A DNA stretch of 64,000 bases. Source: Arthrobacter sp. MAHUQ-56. GTDB taxonomy: Bacteria; Actinomycetota; Actinomycetes; Actinomycetales; Micrococcaceae. A program made the position numbers and the translations under genes. Of this stretch, positions 35,282-44,167 are shown piece after piece; position 1 is the stretch's first letter, and every line of letters begins with the position of its first letter. Below the pieces are notes generated by a model. It saw nothing but the letters and a program-made list of their open reading frames with translations, made no database searches and was not told the origin of the DNA. The DNA lies in assembly GCF_019710585.1 (NCBI RefSeq), contig NZ_JAIFZQ010000004.1:62001-126000 (forward strand). The letters are read 5' to 3'.

Positions 35282-35866
35282 TCAGTCGATGGCCGCCATC
35301 AGCTCCACAACGCGGTCCAGGAACGCGTCAACCTGCGACTCCTCGTAGCCGTCGCGGCCCACGGCCGGGCGGAAGACCGCACGGCGCACGCTGTCCACGC
35401 TCAGCGGCTTGTCCTGTTCGAGGTAGGCCACGAGTTCCCGGCACAGCCGGTCCACGTCGTCGGTGTTGTAACTGCGGGCCTTCTTCCTGGCCGGCCTGCG
35501 GAAGCGTTCGCCGTCCGGGCGGTGCAGCCGGCCCCGCAGGATGCCTGAGAGGTTTCCAATCTCCCGCAGCCAGGCGTCCTCGCCGCGGGCCGCAATCAGC
35601 TCATCCCGTTCCCGGCGGGCAAAGGCGTCCTCCAGCCGGTCCAGCGCGGCGTCGACCACGGCCGCCGAATAGCCGCCCTTGACGGGATCGAAAGAGACGG
35701 CCCTGACGTCGGAGCTGTCCACCGGTTCGGTGGCTGCCTCGGGAGTCTCGAGTGAGATGCGGGCCCGCCGCAGGAACTCATCCACCTGCTTGGCGTTGTA
35801 GCCGTACTCGCCGCGGTGTACGCGCTCAAAGGACGCAGGGATCTGCCGATGAATGTCCAATGCCAC
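35282..35866 (-). CDS. DivIVA-domain protein with three DivIVA-like segments
   Basis: The 194-aa protein starts at GTG 35866 behind GAAGGA. It contains three copies of the short DivIVA N-terminal motif. They are FERVHRGEYGYNAKQVDEFLRRA (about 13-35), FDPVKGGYSAAVVDAALDRLEDAF (about 59-82) and FRPAVGRDGYEESQVDAFLDRVVELM (about 164-189). DivIVA segments bind curved membranes or organise polar growth, but the long coiled coil of true DivIVA/Wag31 is missing. It neighbours cdsA on the same strand, 140 nt away. A role at the membrane in growth or division is a guess. Confidence 0.75.
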   Translation of the reverse strand: MALDIHRQIPASFERVHRGEYGYNAKQVDEFLRRARISLETPEAATEPVDSSDVRAVSFDPVKGGYSAAVVDAALDRLEDAFARRERDELIAARGEDAWLREIGNLSGILRGRLHRPDGERFRRPARKKARSYNTDDVDRLCRELVAYLEQDKPLSVDSVRRAVFRPAVGRDGYEESQVDAFLDRVVELMAAID

Positions 35867-36006
35867 TTCGATTCCTTCAATGCTCTTCAGCCGTAGTGCT
35901 TCCGCACCAGTTTAGGGTGACGGGGCCGGCGCCGGCCGTCCGTCCCTGTTTGTGTCCCGGGCCTCCGGCGGCACCGCCTAGGGGGCCTGCAGGACGTCCG
36001 GCTGGA

Positions 36007-36927
36007 TTACGCGCCGGCGACCAGCCCGTAGAGGACGAAGGCCACCGGCGAGCTGAACACTATCGAGTCCAGCCGGTCCATCACTCCCCCGTGCCCGGGC
36101 AGGATGCTGCTCATGTCCTTCACGCCGAGTTCCCGCTTGACCATCGACTCCGCGAGGTCACCGGCGGTGGAGGCGGCGACAGTGCCAACCGCCAGCACGA
36201 CACCGACCCACCACGGCTTGTCCAGCACAAAGACCGCTGCCAGGACCCCGACCACCGTGGCACCGGCCACCGATCCGGCAAAGCCCTCCCAGGATTTCTT
36301 CGGGCTGATTTTCGGCGCCATCGGGTGCTTCCCCAAGGATGCGCCCACCAGGTAGCCGAAGGTGTCGTTCGAAACCACCAGCAGGAGCATCACGGCGATC
36401 TGCCAGGCGCCCTCGGGCACGGTCCCACCGGGCCACAGTCCCAGCGGGGTGGTGCCCCCTGCGTGCAGCGGCAGCGCGGCAAAGCTGATGAAGAAGGGTA
36501 CCCACCCCAGGGTGAAGACCCCGGCGAAGATGCTGTTGGCCGACCCTGCCGCACTTTCGATGGAACGCCACAGAAGCACGGCCACGGCGCTGAGCAGCAT
36601 GGCGAACAGCTGGCTTTCGATGCCGCCGAAGTACGCGGCGAAAGGCATGGCCACCGTGCCGGTCATCACCGGGATGATGGGCATCCTGGTGCCGTTGGCT
36701 TCCAAGGCCCGGTAGACCTCCCACACGCCAAAGACGGCAAACGCGGTGGTGACCGCAACAAAGCCGAGCGGCAGGAACAGCAGTCCCCCCAGCACCGCGA
36801 GCAGCATGGCCACGCCCACCACAACCGCGGCGGGCAGGTTCCGCCCGGCCTTCGGCGTCGGATTGCTCCTGGGCTGCTTCCCCCGTGTGCGCGCCCGTGC
36901 TGCCGGGGCCTGTTCTGCCTGGCCCAT
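36007..36927 (-). CDS. cdsA: Phosphatidate cytidylyltransferase
   Basis: CdsA makes CDP-diacylglycerol from phosphatidic acid and CTP, the precursor of phospholipids. The 306-aa integral membrane protein has a basic cytoplasmic N-terminus and eight or so transmembrane helices. It ends with the family signature SMVKRELGVKDMSSILPGHGGVMDRLDS (about 263-290; H-G-G and D-R-x-D intact). The ATG shares one base with the frr stop (TGATG), so translation is coupled to ribosome recycling factor, as is common in actinobacteria. Confidence 0.95.
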   Translation of the reverse strand: MGQAEQAPAARARTRGKQPRSNPTPKAGRNLPAAVVVGVAMLLAVLGGLLFLPLGFVAVTTAFAVFGVWEVYRALEANGTRMPIIPVMTGTVAMPFAAYFGGIESQLFAMLLSAVAVLLWRSIESAAGSANSIFAGVFTLGWVPFFISFAALPLHAGGTTPLGLWPGGTVPEGAWQIAVMLLLVVSNDTFGYLVGASLGKHPMAPKISPKKSWEGFAGSVAGATVVGVLAAVFVLDKPWWVGVVLAVGTVAASTAGDLAESMVKRELGVKDMSSILPGHGGVMDRLDSIVFSSPVAFVLYGLVAGA

Positions 36928-37484
36928 CAGACTTCGAGCAGCTCTGCTTCCTTGCGCTTGAGCAGCTCGTCGATGCCGTCCACGTGGGCCTTCGTCAGGC
37001 TGTCCAGTTCCTTTTCGGCCCGGCTGCCCTCGTCTTCCCCGGCTTCGCCGTCCTTGACCAGGCGGTCCAGGGTCTCCTTGGCCTTCCGGCGGATGTTGCG
37101 GATGGAGATCTTGGCCTCCTCACCCTTGGTCTTGACGATCTTGACGTACTCCTTGCGGCGTTCCTTGGTCAGTTCAGGAATGGTGATCCTGATGACGTTG
37201 CCGTCGTTGGAGGGGTTGGCGCCGACCTCGGAGTCGCTCAGGGCACGTTCGATGTCCCGCATGGCGGTTTTGTCGAACGGGGTGATGAGGATGGTGCGGG
37301 CGTCGGGGATGGCGAACGAGGCCAGCTGCTGCAGCGGGGTGGGCGAGCCGTAGTAGTCCACCAGGACCTTGTTGTACAGGCCGGGGTTGGCGCGGCCGGT
37401 GCGGATGGAAGCGAAGTCTTCCTTGGCTACCTCAACCGCCTTGTCCATCTTTTCTTCGGCCTCGAGCAAGGTTTCTTCGATCAC
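36927..37484 (-). CDS. frr: Ribosome recycling factor
   Basis: RRF splits post-termination ribosomes together with EF-G. I start it at GTG 37484, giving the standard 185 aa, with AGGAG 7 nt upstream; longer starts would add unconserved residues. Signature segments are [34 protein letters not shown] and [31 protein letters not shown]. It lies between pyrH and cdsA; the pyrH-frr spacer holds a perfect 32-nt palindrome. Confidence 0.97.
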   Translation of the reverse strand: MIEETLLEAEEKMDKAVEVAKEDFASIRTGRANPGLYNKVLVDYYGSPTPLQQLASFAIPDARTILITPFDKTAMRDIERALSDSEVGANPSNDGNVIRITIPELTKERRKEYVKIVKTKGEEAKISIRNIRRKAKETLDRLVKDGEAGEDEGSRAEKELDSLTKAHVDGIDELLKRKEAELLEV

Positions 37485-37553
37485 GGTTTCTCCTGACGGT
37501 TCTGGTGCGGTCCCGGGCACCGGTCCATGCACACACGCGGTTCTCTGTTGCTG

Positions 37554-37585
37554 GTTCCGTCCCCGCCGGCCGGCGGGGACGGAAC
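37554..37585. repeat. Perfect 32-nt palindrome in the pyrH-frr spacer
   Basis: The 16-nt half GTTCCGTCCCCGCCGG is followed by its exact reverse complement, giving a stem of about 14 bp with a GGCC turn. There is no U-tract on the minus strand, so it is a processing or attenuation hairpin rather than a clear intrinsic terminator. Confidence 0.75.
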
Positions 37586-37610
37586 TGTCCTGGAATCATC
37601 CTAGCCGCAG

Positions 37611-38348
37611 CTAGGCGGTGACCAGTGTGCCCAGCTTCTCGCCGAGGATGGCGCGGGTGACGTTCCCCTCACCCTCCATGCCAAAGACCACCATGGACAG
37701 GTTGTTGTCCTTGCACATGGTCATGGCGGTCTGGTCCATCACCCGGATGTCGCGGCGCAGGGCGTCGTCATAGCTGAGGGTTTCGAGCCGCTCGGCGGTG
37801 GGGTCCTTCTTGGGGTCGGCGGTGTACACGGCGTCCACGCCGCTCTTGGCCATGAGGACCACGTCGGCGTGGACCTCAAGGGCGCGCTGGGCGGCCACGG
37901 TGTCCGTGGAGAAGTACGGGAGGCCGGCGCCGGCGCCGAAAATGACCACGCGGCCTTTTTCCATGTGCCGGATGGCCCGGCGCGGAATGTAGGCCTCGGC
38001 AACCTGGCCCATGGTGATGGCGCTCTGGACGCGGGTTTCCACGCCCGCCTGCTCCAGGAAGTCCTGCAGCGCCAGGCAGTTCATGACGGTGCCCAGCATG
38101 CCCATGTAGTCCGCGCGGGAGCGGTCCATGCCGCTCTGGGACAGCTCGGCGCCGCGGAAGAAGTTCCCGCCGCCCACCACGATGGCCACTTCGACTTCGG
38201 GGACGGCTGCAGCGATCTGCTTGGCGACGTCGCGGACGGTTTCGGGGTCGACACCCAGTTTCCCGCCGCCGAAGACCTCGCCGGAGAGCTTCAGGAGGAC
38301 CCGGCGCCTGCTTTTGTCTGAATGGATGACAGTGTTGACGGCTTCCAT
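37611..38348 (-). CDS. pyrH: UMP kinase
   Basis: PyrH phosphorylates UMP to UDP and is regulated by GTP and UTP in bacteria. The protein is 245 aa from ATG 38348, which follows GGGAAGG; the frame upstream of it is non-conserved. Motifs include [46 protein letters not shown] and [16 protein letters not shown]. It follows tsf on the same strand after an intrinsic terminator, so it probably has its own promoter or depends on read-through. Confidence 0.97.
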   Translation of the reverse strand: MEAVNTVIHSDKSRRRVLLKLSGEVFGGGKLGVDPETVRDVAKQIAAAVPEVEVAIVVGGGNFFRGAELSQSGMDRSRADYMGMLGTVMNCLALQDFLEQAGVETRVQSAITMGQVAEAYIPRRAIRHMEKGRVVIFGAGAGLPYFSTDTVAAQRALEVHADVVLMAKSGVDAVYTADPKKDPTAERLETLSYDDALRRDIRVMDQTAMTMCKDNNLSMVVFGMEGEGNVTRAILGEKLGTLVTA

Positions 38349-38423
38349 GATGCCTTCCCGTTGATGAGTCTGAAAAAAGGGTATCCTGCCGGGGCCGGTG
38401 GTGGCACCGTTCCCGTTGCATGC

Positions 38424-38454
38424 AAAAGGGGCGGCCACCGAAGTGGCCACCCCC
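38424..38454 (-). terminator. Rho-independent terminator after tsf
   Basis: On the minus strand the arms GGGGTGGCCAC / GTGGCCGCCCC pair with one mismatch around a TTCG tetraloop and are followed by TTTT. It lies just beyond the tsf stop and before pyrH. Confidence 0.85.
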
Positions 38455-38466
38455 TCGCAGTTTCGA

Positions 38467-39303
38467 CTAGGAGCCGACGCGGAAACGCGTGAACGCGGTT
38501 CCCTTGACACCCGCCTCTTCGAGGACCTGTGCCACGGACTTCTTGGCGTCCTTCGCGAACGCCTGGTCAACCAGGACCTCGCCCTTGTAGAAGCCCGTCA
38601 CGCGGCCTTCGACAATCTTGGTGAGGGCGGCTTCGGGCTTGCCCTCGGCCTTGGCGGTCTCTTCGGCGATGCGGCGCTCGGACTCGACGAGCTCGGCCGG
38701 AACGTCCTCGCGGGTGAGGTAGTTCGGAGCCATCGCGGCGATGTGCACAGCGACGTCGTGGGCGGCGGTGGCAGCGGCTTCGCCTTCACCGTCAACAGCG
38801 AACAGCACGCCGACCTGGGCCGGGAGGTCCTTGGAGGTCTTGTGCAGGTAAGCGTCGACCGTTGCACCCTCAATGCGGGAGATGCGGCGGACAACAACCT
38901 TCTCGCCCAGGATCGCGCCCTCTTCGACGACAACCTCGGACAGCGGCTTGCCGTCAACGTCGGTGGCGAGCAGGGTCTCAAGGTCGGCAGCGCCGGACTC
39001 GACGGCGATGGCCAGGACCTTGTCCGCAAGCTGGATGAACTTGTCAGCCTTGGCGACGAAGTCGGTCTCGCAGTTGACCTCGATCATGACGCCGACGCCG
39101 TTGCTGACCTTGGCGGCCACGAGGCCTTCAGCGGTGGAGCGGCCTTCACGCTTGGTAGCGCCCTTGAGGCCCTTGATGCGGATGATTTCGATGGCCTTTT
39201 CGGCGTCACCGTTGGCTTCGTCAAGAGCCTTCTTGACGTCCATCATGCCGGCGCCGGTGCGCTCGCGCAGGGCCTTGATGTCCGCGGCAGTGTAGTTCGC
39301 CAT
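38467..39303 (-). CDS. tsf: Translation elongation factor Ts
   Basis: EF-Ts recycles EF-Tu from GDP to GTP. The 278-aa protein starts [33 protein letters not shown] (UBA-like N-terminal domain). It has the conserved EF-Tu contact [14 protein letters not shown] near residue 80. The C-terminal end [29 protein letters not shown] is typical. It lies 127 nt downstream of rpsB, with a long imperfect hairpin between them. Confidence 0.97.
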   Translation of the reverse strand: MANYTAADIKALRERTGAGMMDVKKALDEANGDAEKAIEIIRIKGLKGATKREGRSTAEGLVAAKVSNGVGVMIEVNCETDFVAKADKFIQLADKVLAIAVESGAADLETLLATDVDGKPLSEVVVEEGAILGEKVVVRRISRIEGATVDAYLHKTSKDLPAQVGVLFAVDGEGEAAATAAHDVAVHIAAMAPNYLTREDVPAELVESERRIAEETAKAEGKPEAALTKIVEGRVTGFYKGEVLVDQAFAKDAKKSVAQVLEEAGVKGTAFTRFRVGS

Positions 39304-39344
39304 GTGAACCCCTCTGTCTAGAAATGTGTGGTGGTGTACGGACC

Positions 39345-39384
39345 GACAGGACAGCAGCCCACGACGGTGGGCTGCCATCCTGTC
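39345..39384. promoter_or_regulatory. 18-bp stem-loop in the rpsB-tsf spacer
   Basis: The arms GACAGGACAGCAGCCCAC and GTGGGCTGCCATCCTGTC pair at 16 of 18 positions around a GACG loop. No U-run follows on the minus strand, so partial attenuation or RNA processing between rpsB and tsf is more likely than full termination. Confidence 0.6.
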
Positions 39385-39430
39385 AGCAGCTCCGGCTGCG
39401 GACAGCGCGGAGAATCCGGATTTACTTGTC

Positions 39431-40276
39431 TTACTTGGCGTCTTCGGCGGGAGCCTCGGCAGCCGCCGGGGCTTCAGCCTCTGCTGCCGGAGCGGCTGCA
39501 GCTTCTGCCTTGCTGCCTTCGAGGAGTTCGCGCTCCCATTCGGCCAGGGGCTCTTCCGGAGCTTCGGCTGCACCCGTGCCACGGCTGTTGCGGGCAATGA
39601 GGCCCTCGGCAACGGCGTCGGCAACAACGCGGGTCAGGAGGTTCACGGAGCGGATGGCGTCGTCGTTGCCCGGGATCGGGAAGTCGACTTCGTCGGGGTC
39701 GCAGTTGGTGTCCAGGATGGCAACCACGGGGATGTTCAGCTTCTTGGCCTCGTCAACGGCGAGGTGTTCCTTCTTGGTGTCCACGACCCAGAGCAGGGAG
39801 GGAGCCTTGGTCAGGTTGCGGATACCGCCGAGGTTGGACTCCAGCTTGGTGAGCTCGCGCTTGAGCAGCAGCAGTTCCTTCTTGGTGTAAGCGGAACCGG
39901 CGACGTCGTCGAAGTCGATCTCTTCGAGTTCCTTCATGCGCTGGATACGCTTGGCAACCGTCTGGAAGTTGGTCAGCATACCGCCGAGCCAACGCTGGTT
40001 GACGTACGGCTGGCCGACGCGGGTTGCCTGCTCGGCAATCGCTTCCTGGGCCTGCTTCTTGGTGCCGACGAACAGCACGGTGCCGCCGTGGGCAACAGTG
40101 GCCTTGACGAACTCGTAGGCGCGGTCGATGTAGGACAGCGACTGCTGAAGGTCGATGATGTAGATGCCGTTGCGCTCGGTGAAGATGAAGCGCTTCATCT
40201 TCGGGTTCCAACGGCGGGTCTGGTGTCCAAAGTGGACGCCGCTGTCAAGCAGCTGGCGCATGGTTACGACGGGCAT
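39431..40276 (-). CDS. rpsB: 30S ribosomal protein S2
   Basis: Uniform S2 protein of 281 aa starting [32 protein letters not shown], with [18 protein letters not shown] and [29 protein letters not shown]. The last 45 residues are an Ala/Glu/Pro-rich tail common in actinobacterial S2. AAGGAG lies 7 nt before the ATG. It heads the rpsB-tsf-pyrH-frr-cdsA block. Confidence 0.98.
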   Translation of the reverse strand: MPVVTMRQLLDSGVHFGHQTRRWNPKMKRFIFTERNGIYIIDLQQSLSYIDRAYEFVKATVAHGGTVLFVGTKKQAQEAIAEQATRVGQPYVNQRWLGGMLTNFQTVAKRIQRMKELEEIDFDDVAGSAYTKKELLLLKRELTKLESNLGGIRNLTKAPSLLWVVDTKKEHLAVDEAKKLNIPVVAILDTNCDPDEVDFPIPGNDDAIRSVNLLTRVVADAVAEGLIARNSRGTGAAEAPEEPLAEWERELLEGSKAEAAAAPAAEAEAPAAAEAPAEDAK

Positions 40277-40729
40277 GCCGACGCTCCTTTTCCCGGCAGG
40301 TCATTCATGAGAGAGCCCGGAGGCTTCTTACCCTGCCAAATAGTTGACGGTTGATTAGCGTGGCCCGGGTTCGGGCCGTGCTCCTGGCATCCATCGCCCT
40401 TCCCATCCGCGCCGCGTGGCACGGACCGCAGGAAGCGTGATCCTCCGTTGGACAAACGCTGGTGCGTTGGCCGCCGGAGGGCTGGATGCGCGTAGTCAGC
40501 CACTGCTCCCCCACACTCCTGAATGAGATGTGCCGACGCGATCCGGACAGGGGTAAACACCATTGGCGTTGACCACTGGTTCGGGAAGCGTAGAGGGCGC
40601 AGCAAACTGCTCCATCAAGTGTACTACAGGCACCCGCGTCCGGCGGACCGGCGGGACGGCCCGCAACCGTTGTCCACATAGCAGGAAAAAGGCCTGCCGT
40701 GGGTCCCCATTCGGGGGCATGCTGGCGGA
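40277..40729 (-). promoter_or_regulatory. 453-nt non-coding region: rpsB leader and promoter zone
   Basis: No supported gene lies here. On the minus strand the only certain element is the AAGGAG ribosome-binding site (40284-40289). A TACACT hexamer (minus, 40618-40623) is a possible -10 without a good -35, implying a leader of about 330 nt. Long leaders before rpsB can carry S2 autoregulatory structures, but I could not draw a convincing one. The right end also serves the divergent M23 gene. Confidence 0.4.
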
Positions 40730-41350
40730 ATGAAACCCCCCATCCTCCTGGCGGCCCTCCTGTTGCTGCCCGCGTCCGTGGCCTCCGCAGGCCACCCGTC
40801 CGCAGGTTTTCCCGTCAGTGCACCTGCCAGCCTGCCTGGCAGTGCAGCTTACGTGCGGACACTGTCCGTGGGTCCGGACATAACGACGGCGGCCGGCGGG
40901 ATGGTTGCGGCGCCCTCCTGGCGCTGGCCGCTGGCTCCGCGGCCGCCCGTGCTCCGCGGCTTCGATCCCCCGCCCAAACCCTGGCTCAGCGGGCACCGGG
41001 GCGTGGACCTGGGCGCCGCGGGCGCCGGAGCGCAGGTTACGTCCCCCGCCGCCGGCACGGTGGGTTTCGTGGGCGTGGTGGTGGACCGGCCCGTCATTAC
41101 CATCGACCATGGCGGCGGCCTGCGGAGCAGCTTCGAGCCGGTGGACAGCGCGTTGGCGGTGGGCAGCGCGGTGGCCGCGGGCCAGGTGATCGGCACCGCC
41201 CTGCCCGGGCACTGCCCGGCCGCCAGCTGCGTCCACTGGGGTGTCCGCGACGGCGCGGAGTACGTCAATCCGCTGCAGTTCGTCATGGACCTTCGCCCGT
41301 CGGTTTTGCTGCCGCTGTCAAGTGCACCCGGGCGGCCGCATCCCGGCTAG
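40730..41350 (+). CDS. M23 family metallopeptidase, secreted
   Basis: The 206-aa protein has a signal peptide (about residues 1-20, hydrophobic LLAALLLLPASVASAGH). The C-terminal M23/LytM-type domain has SGHRGVDLGAAGAG (H-x3-D metal ligands near residues 88-92), ITIDHGGGLRSSFEPV and CVHWGVRDGAEYVNPLQF (final metal histidine). Such enzymes cut peptidoglycan cross-links or activate other hydrolases. Divergent M23 genes next to rpsB are common in actinobacteria. Its stop overlaps the stop of the convergent dehydrogenase gene within CTAG. Confidence 0.88.
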   Translation: MKPPILLAALLLLPASVASAGHPSAGFPVSAPASLPGSAAYVRTLSVGPDITTAAGGMVAAPSWRWPLAPRPPVLRGFDPPPKPWLSGHRGVDLGAAGAGAQVTSPAAGTVGFVGVVVDRPVITIDHGGGLRSSFEPVDSALAVGSAVAAGQVIGTALPGHCPAASCVHWGVRDGAEYVNPLQFVMDLRPSVLLPLSSAPGRPHPG

Positions 41351-42537
41351 ACGATGGCAGAGATGCCCGTGATGGCCCGTCCGGTGACCAGGGTGTTGAT
41401 TTCGGCCGTGCCTTCGTACGAGTAGATAGCCTCCGCGTCGGCGAAGATCTTGGCCATTTCGAAGTCGGTCACAATGCCGTTGCCACCCAGGATGCTGCGG
41501 CCGAGGGCCACGCTCTCCCGCATGCGGGCGGTGGCGAAGGCCTTGCCCAGCGCGGATTGCTCATCCTTGGCCGTCCCCTCGTCCTCCAGCTGGGAGAGCC
41601 GCACCATCATGCCCATGGAGCTGACGGCGTTGCCCAGGATCCGGACCAGCTGGTCCTGGATGAGTTGGAACGAAGCCAGGGGACGGCCGAACTGGTGGCG
41701 TTCCACGGCGTACCGCCGGGCAACGTCGAACGCCGCCAGCTGCAGGCCGACAGCCTGCCAGGCAACAGCCAGGCGCGTCACCTTCAGGACCTTGTTGACG
41801 TCGCGGAAGCTGTTGGCGTTCGCCAGCTTGAAGAAGTCCGGGACCACCACGTCTTCCAGGAGGATGTCGGCGTTCTGGACCGTCCGGAGCGAGATCTTGT
41901 TTTCGATTTTTTGCGTGCGGATGCCCGCCAGGGAAGTGTCCAGGAGGAACCCCTTGACCTGGTTGTCCGCCACGTCGCGGGCATAGACCACCACCCAGTC
42001 GGAGAAGGTGGCGTTGCCAATCCACCTCTTGGCTCCGTTGAGGACCCAGTTGCCACCGTCCTTCCGGGCTGTTGTACGGGTTCCCCCGGCGACGTCGCTG
42101 CCGCCCAGCGGCTCCGTCAGCCCGAAGGCACCGATCTTCTTCAGGGAATAGATCTCCGGCAGCCACTCGTCCTTCTGCTCTTGGGAAGCCAGCGCCTCGA
42201 TGGAGCCGGTGAACAGCCCGTCATGCACGCCCAGGAAGGTGGCGATGGAGGCGTCCGCCCGCGTGACTTCCGCGTGCAGCATGCCGGCGAAGAGGTTCGA
42301 GTAGCCCTGGCGCCGGACCGGGCTTACCAGGTCCACGCCGGCAAGCTTCGGCACCAGGTCCATCGGGAATTCCGCACGGTTCCAGCAATCCACCGCAATG
42401 GGGCGGACTTCGCGTGCCAGGAAGTCCCGGACTTCGGCGAGCCGGTCCCGCTCCTTGCCGGAAAGGAGCTGCTCGAAGGCGTAGAAGTCCCCGTCGGCGT
42501 ATGGAAGCTCTTGGAAGTCGGCAGCAGAGGTGGCCAT
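41347..42537 (-). CDS. Acyl-CoA dehydrogenase, glutaryl-CoA dehydrogenase-like
   Basis: The 396-aa FAD enzyme resembles glutaryl-CoA dehydrogenase. FGLTEPLGGSDVAGGTRTTARKDGGNWVLNGAKRWIGNA and the end ILGGNGIVTDFEMAKIFADAEAIYSYEGTAEINTLVTGRAITGISA match the GCDH pattern, including the catalytic glutamate of YEGT. It could act on glutaryl-CoA from lysine or tryptophan, or on a branched acyl-CoA. GAAGG precedes the ATG. A perfect 13-bp inverted repeat lies 50-77 nt upstream, and a possible -10 (TACCGT on minus) overlaps its edge, suggesting repression by a TetR protein encoded elsewhere. Confidence 0.88.
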   Translation of the reverse strand: MATSAADFQELPYADGDFYAFEQLLSGKERDRLAEVRDFLAREVRPIAVDCWNRAEFPMDLVPKLAGVDLVSPVRRQGYSNLFAGMLHAEVTRADASIATFLGVHDGLFTGSIEALASQEQKDEWLPEIYSLKKIGAFGLTEPLGGSDVAGGTRTTARKDGGNWVLNGAKRWIGNATFSDWVVVYARDVADNQVKGFLLDTSLAGIRTQKIENKISLRTVQNADILLEDVVVPDFFKLANANSFRDVNKVLKVTRLAVAWQAVGLQLAAFDVARRYAVERHQFGRPLASFQLIQDQLVRILGNAVSSMGMMVRLSQLEDEGTAKDEQSALGKAFATARMRESVALGRSILGGNGIVTDFEMAKIFADAEAIYSYEGTAEINTLVTGRAITGISAIV

Positions 42538-42586
42538 GGGTACCTTCTTTGATGATCAGCGCTCACCATGCATCAGGAGCGACAGA

Positions 42587-42614
42587 CGGTATGTTACTGA
42601 CCAGTAACATACCG
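42587..42614. promoter_or_regulatory. Perfect 13-2-13 palindromic operator upstream of the GCDH-like gene
   Basis: CGGTATGTTACTG (42587-42599), a 2-nt centre and CAGTAACATACCG (42602-42614) form an exact 28-nt palindrome. The length and symmetry are typical of TetR-family operators controlling acyl-CoA dehydrogenases. No regulator gene is adjacent. Confidence 0.8.
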
Positions 42615-42655
42615 CAGGATGGGCCTGGCGCCAATAATTCACGGCGTTAAAGCGG

Positions 42656-42690
42656 AAACCGCGGCCGACGTAAGACGTCGGCCGCGGTTT
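42656..42690 (-). terminator. Strong terminator after the CAT-anticodon tRNA gene
   Basis: A perfect 16-bp stem (AAACCGCGGCCGACGT and its complement) around a 3-nt loop lies 20 nt past the tRNA 3' end. A short U-run follows on the minus strand. Confidence 0.8.
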
Positions 42691-42710
42691 TGCGACTCAT
42701 TGCGTGCACG

Positions 42711-42784
42711 TAGGGCTACTCGGACTTGAACCGAGGACCTTAGGATTATGAGTCCCGCGCTCTAACCAGCTGAGCTATAGCCCC
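42711..42784 (-). tRNA. tRNA with CAT anticodon (Met, or Ile2 if lysidine-modified)
   Basis: This 74-nt tRNA folds with acceptor GGGGCTA/TAGCCCT (first pair G-U), D stem GCTC/GAGC, anticodon loop CTCATAA and T arm CTCGG-TTCAAGT-CCGAG. The discriminator is A and CCA is not encoded. It is not an initiator tRNA by its acceptor pairing. CAT is shared by elongator tRNA-Met and tRNA-Ile2, and I cannot separate them by eye. Confidence 0.9.
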
Positions 42785-42860
42785 ACTGCCCGGGGACGGC
42801 CGGCGTGGAAACGCCGCGGTCCGGCAGGGCAAAAACACTCTAGCAAACCCGGGAAAGGGT

Positions 42861-44057
42861 TTAGACCACTTTGTCCTCGAAGGACGCGCCGCGGTACAGG
42901 TCCTCGAAGGTCTGGAGGGTGCCCTGGATGCTGTGCGGCTCCACCATCTCGCGGCTGGCCCGGCCCATGGCGAGCTGTTCGTCCTTGGGAAGCTCCAGGA
43001 CCTGGGTGATCTTCTTCGCCAGGTCGTCGCTGTCGTTCGGCGTAAAGAGGTAGCCGTTCCGGCCGTCGCGCACCAGGTGCGGCAGTGCCATGGCGTCCGC
43101 AAGCACCACCGGGGTGGAGGCGGACATGGCTTCCAGGGTGACCAGGGACTGCAGCTCCGCCGTTCCCGGCATGCAGAACAGGTCGGCCCGGATATAGGCA
43201 CGGCGCAGGTCGGCATCGCTGGCGAGGCCCAGGAATTTGACCCTGTCCCCCAGGCCGAGCCGCTGCACCAGGTCCTCCAGGGACTCACGCACTTCGCCGC
43301 CGCCGACGATTTCCAGGTGCACGTTCAGCTCCCGGGGAGTCTTGCTGATGGCCCTGATCAGGACGTCCACGTGCTTTTCCTCCGCCAGCCGGCCGGCGAA
43401 CAGCACGGTGGGGTGCGGGTGCGGCTCGATGTGCTCGCCGGGCAGGAGCTCGTAGGCGGTCGAGTCGATGCCGTTGGACAGGGGCAGGACCTTGCGCAGG
43501 AAGGCATGCTCATGCATGGCCTTGGCCGCCAGCGGGGTGGGCGTGGTGATCACGTCCGCCTGCCCCATCACCTTGCCCATGTCCTTCCAGGAAATCCGTC
43601 CAATGATGTCCTTGAACCACTGGGGGAATGGCAGGAACGGGTTGAGGTTTTCCGGCATGAAGTGGTTGGTGGCAACGACCCGCACGCCGCGCTTCACGGC
43701 CTCGTAGAGCACGTGCTCGCCAATCATGTAGTGGCTTTGGATGTGCACGACGTCAGGCTTCACTCGGTCGAACAGAAGGCTGATTTCCTTCTTGATTTCC
43801 CAGGGGAAGCAGATGCGGAAGGTGTCGTGGGTGGGGACGCTGTGGGAGCGGAGCCGGTGGACAGTTGCCTCGTCGCGGAATTCGGTGAAGCTCTTTCCCT
43901 TGCCGTCGCGGCAGGCGAGGACGTGGACGTTGTGCCCCCGCGCAGTCATGCCCTTGGCCAGGCGGTACCCGAACTGGGCAGCACCATTGACGTGGGGTGG
44001 GTAGGTGTCAGCGGCGATCAGGATGGTGAGGGGGCGCTGGTCGGCTGGCGTGGTCAT
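42861..44057 (-). CDS. GT4-family glycosyltransferase
   Basis: The 398-aa GT-B enzyme starts at ATG 44057 behind AGGAG. The N-terminal domain has TILIAADTYPPHVNGAAQFGYRLAKGMTARGHNVHVLA and VVHIQSHYMIGEHVLYEA. The C-terminal nucleotide-sugar domain has VLFAGRLAEEKHVDVLIRAI, LEIVGGGEVRESLEDL and the E-x7-E motif in GTAELQSLVTLEAMSASTPVVLAD. It resembles glycolipid mannosyl- or glucosyltransferases (diacylglycerol or PIM type). Proximity to a CDP-alcohol phosphatidyltransferase supports a membrane-lipid role, which is inference. Confidence 0.88.
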   Translation of the reverse strand: MTTPADQRPLTILIAADTYPPHVNGAAQFGYRLAKGMTARGHNVHVLACRDGKGKSFTEFRDEATVHRLRSHSVPTHDTFRICFPWEIKKEISLLFDRVKPDVVHIQSHYMIGEHVLYEAVKRGVRVVATNHFMPENLNPFLPFPQWFKDIIGRISWKDMGKVMGQADVITTPTPLAAKAMHEHAFLRKVLPLSNGIDSTAYELLPGEHIEPHPHPTVLFAGRLAEEKHVDVLIRAISKTPRELNVHLEIVGGGEVRESLEDLVQRLGLGDRVKFLGLASDADLRRAYIRADLFCMPGTAELQSLVTLEAMSASTPVVLADAMALPHLVRDGRNGYLFTPNDSDDLAKKITQVLELPKDEQLAMGRASREMVEPHSIQGTLQTFEDLYRGASFEDKVV

Positions 44058-44167
44058 GGAGTACTCCTGATGGTCACGGTGCGGACAGCATGGAACTGGC
44101 AGCACGGTTGGCTGCGTTGCATTGGCATGCGGCCTCGTGGGATTGCTGGGTGTTAAGCGGTTTCGGG

